This document shows positions 63,379 to 64,000 of a DNA stretch of 64,000 bases, piece by piece. This DNA comes from Symbiodinium kawagutii (taxonomy: Eukaryota > Sar > Dinophyceae > Suessiales > Symbiodiniaceae). Within the stretch, counting starts at the first letter, position 1. Every line of letters begins with the position of its first letter. Below the pieces are notes generated by a model. It had not been told where the DNA came from. It ran no database searches and was given only the letters and a program-made list of their open reading frames with translations. The stretch lies in the NCBI GenBank assembly GCA_009767595.1, contig VSDK01009026.1, forward strand, positions 530,024 to 594,023, read 5' to 3'. The translations under genes were made by a program, and so were the position numbers.

Positions 63379-63850
63379 CTGTGCACCTATCAGGTATGCT
63401 CCTGCGGGACAAAAACGTCAGTCTTGGAAGGCCATTCATTTGCACTGCTTGAAGATATATGATATATGATCTTAGGTAATGATGATATTTCTATAAGTTG
63501 ATCTTGTATCATTGATTCGTTCTTGGGTAGTGATGATATATGATCAGCTCAATGATTTCCTGCATGTCTATATATTTTTCAAAAATACCTGTGGTATGGA
63601 TCGCACTCCAGCAGTCCAAGGTGTTCAATGCATGGAGTTTTTCATCATTGGCTGTTCGTCATCTCTTCTGCTTTGCTATTGACTAATGTACCACAATATA
63701 ATTGCCATCATTCATAGCAAATGATACCTACTATTCATGTACCATCATTAGCTGTTCACCATATCATCAGTAACCATCATTAACCATCATATACCATCAC
63801 TAACCACCATTAATCATCAACCACCATATCATCATTAGCTGTTTGCCATA

Positions 63851-63964
63851 TGGCTACGGGTCAATATTAACCAAGCAAAAATAAGGGATAATGACCAACC
63901 AATAATAAGGAAAACAATGGTTAATGATAGGGGAACCAGGGGTACGGGGTTTTGACCCACAGCC
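63851..63964. mobile_element. MITE-like family A copy
   Basis: Terminal repeats TGGCTACGGGTCAA and TTGACCCACAGCCA, flanked by TA on both sides, which fits a TA target duplication. The interior is the reverse orientation of the 13856 copy. Confidence 0.7.
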
Positions 63965-64000
63965 ATATCATCATCAACCACTGCCATCCCATCTCCCTGT

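Noticed and set aside
1-64000. tRNA, rRNA, snRNA or intact spliced-leader RNA genes
   Set aside because: None recognised by eye; a covariance-model scan was not possible, so small RNA genes could be missed.

Overview
The window looks like nuclear DNA of a dinoflagellate, most likely a Symbiodiniaceae-type genome. No single marker proves this. The signs are: coding sequence split into many 30-500 nt GC-rich exons inside AT-richer, repeat-filled introns; many inferred introns starting with GC or GA as well as GT; a degraded copy of the dinoflagellate spliced leader in front of an intronless gene; and every recognisable gene on the minus strand, as in a one-way gene array. Most long open frames are antisense shadows or simple-sequence repeats. 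Genes were therefore rebuilt exon by exon from protein-family resemblance, AG acceptors and reading-phase agreement, all by eye.

Layout, in transcription order (right to left). 63378-60286: scattered exons of one or more unknown genes that run off the right edge. 58351-57757: a complete two-exon gene for a small acidic-tailed protein. 57355-33890: a large Strawberry-notch (SBNO) type helicase-like gene of about 28 recognised exons. Two complete genes on the same strand lie inside its introns: an unknown protein of about 180 residues (47485-45843) and a GDSL/SGNH hydrolase (44695-43484). 32602-25475: a TFIIS-like transcription elongation protein without a visible zinc ribbon. One of its introns holds an intronless eIF1A gene (27796-27368) with a relict spliced leader upstream, probably a retrocopy. 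24482-24381: last exon of an unknown gene. 23169-20383: the 3' part of an unknown gene with five phase-consistent exons. 17875-14130: a UBE2J (UBC6-type) ubiquitin-conjugating enzyme. 12880-2566: isolated exons of several unknown genes, including a secreted-protein start at 7178 and a coiled-coil C-terminal end at 4378.

Repeats include a palindromic 21-bp satellite (800-1515), many microsatellites, two MITE-like families with terminal inverted repeats, a 271-bp tandem duplication, and an introner-like element that forms the whole intron of the GDSL gene and has a second copy just before another exon. The genes are mostly housekeeping functions (translation initiation, transcription elongation, ubiquitin conjugation, transcription/chromatin regulation) and do not form one pathway. 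The most unusual feature is the architecture: genes nested in same-strand introns, mobile introns, and mixed splice donors.
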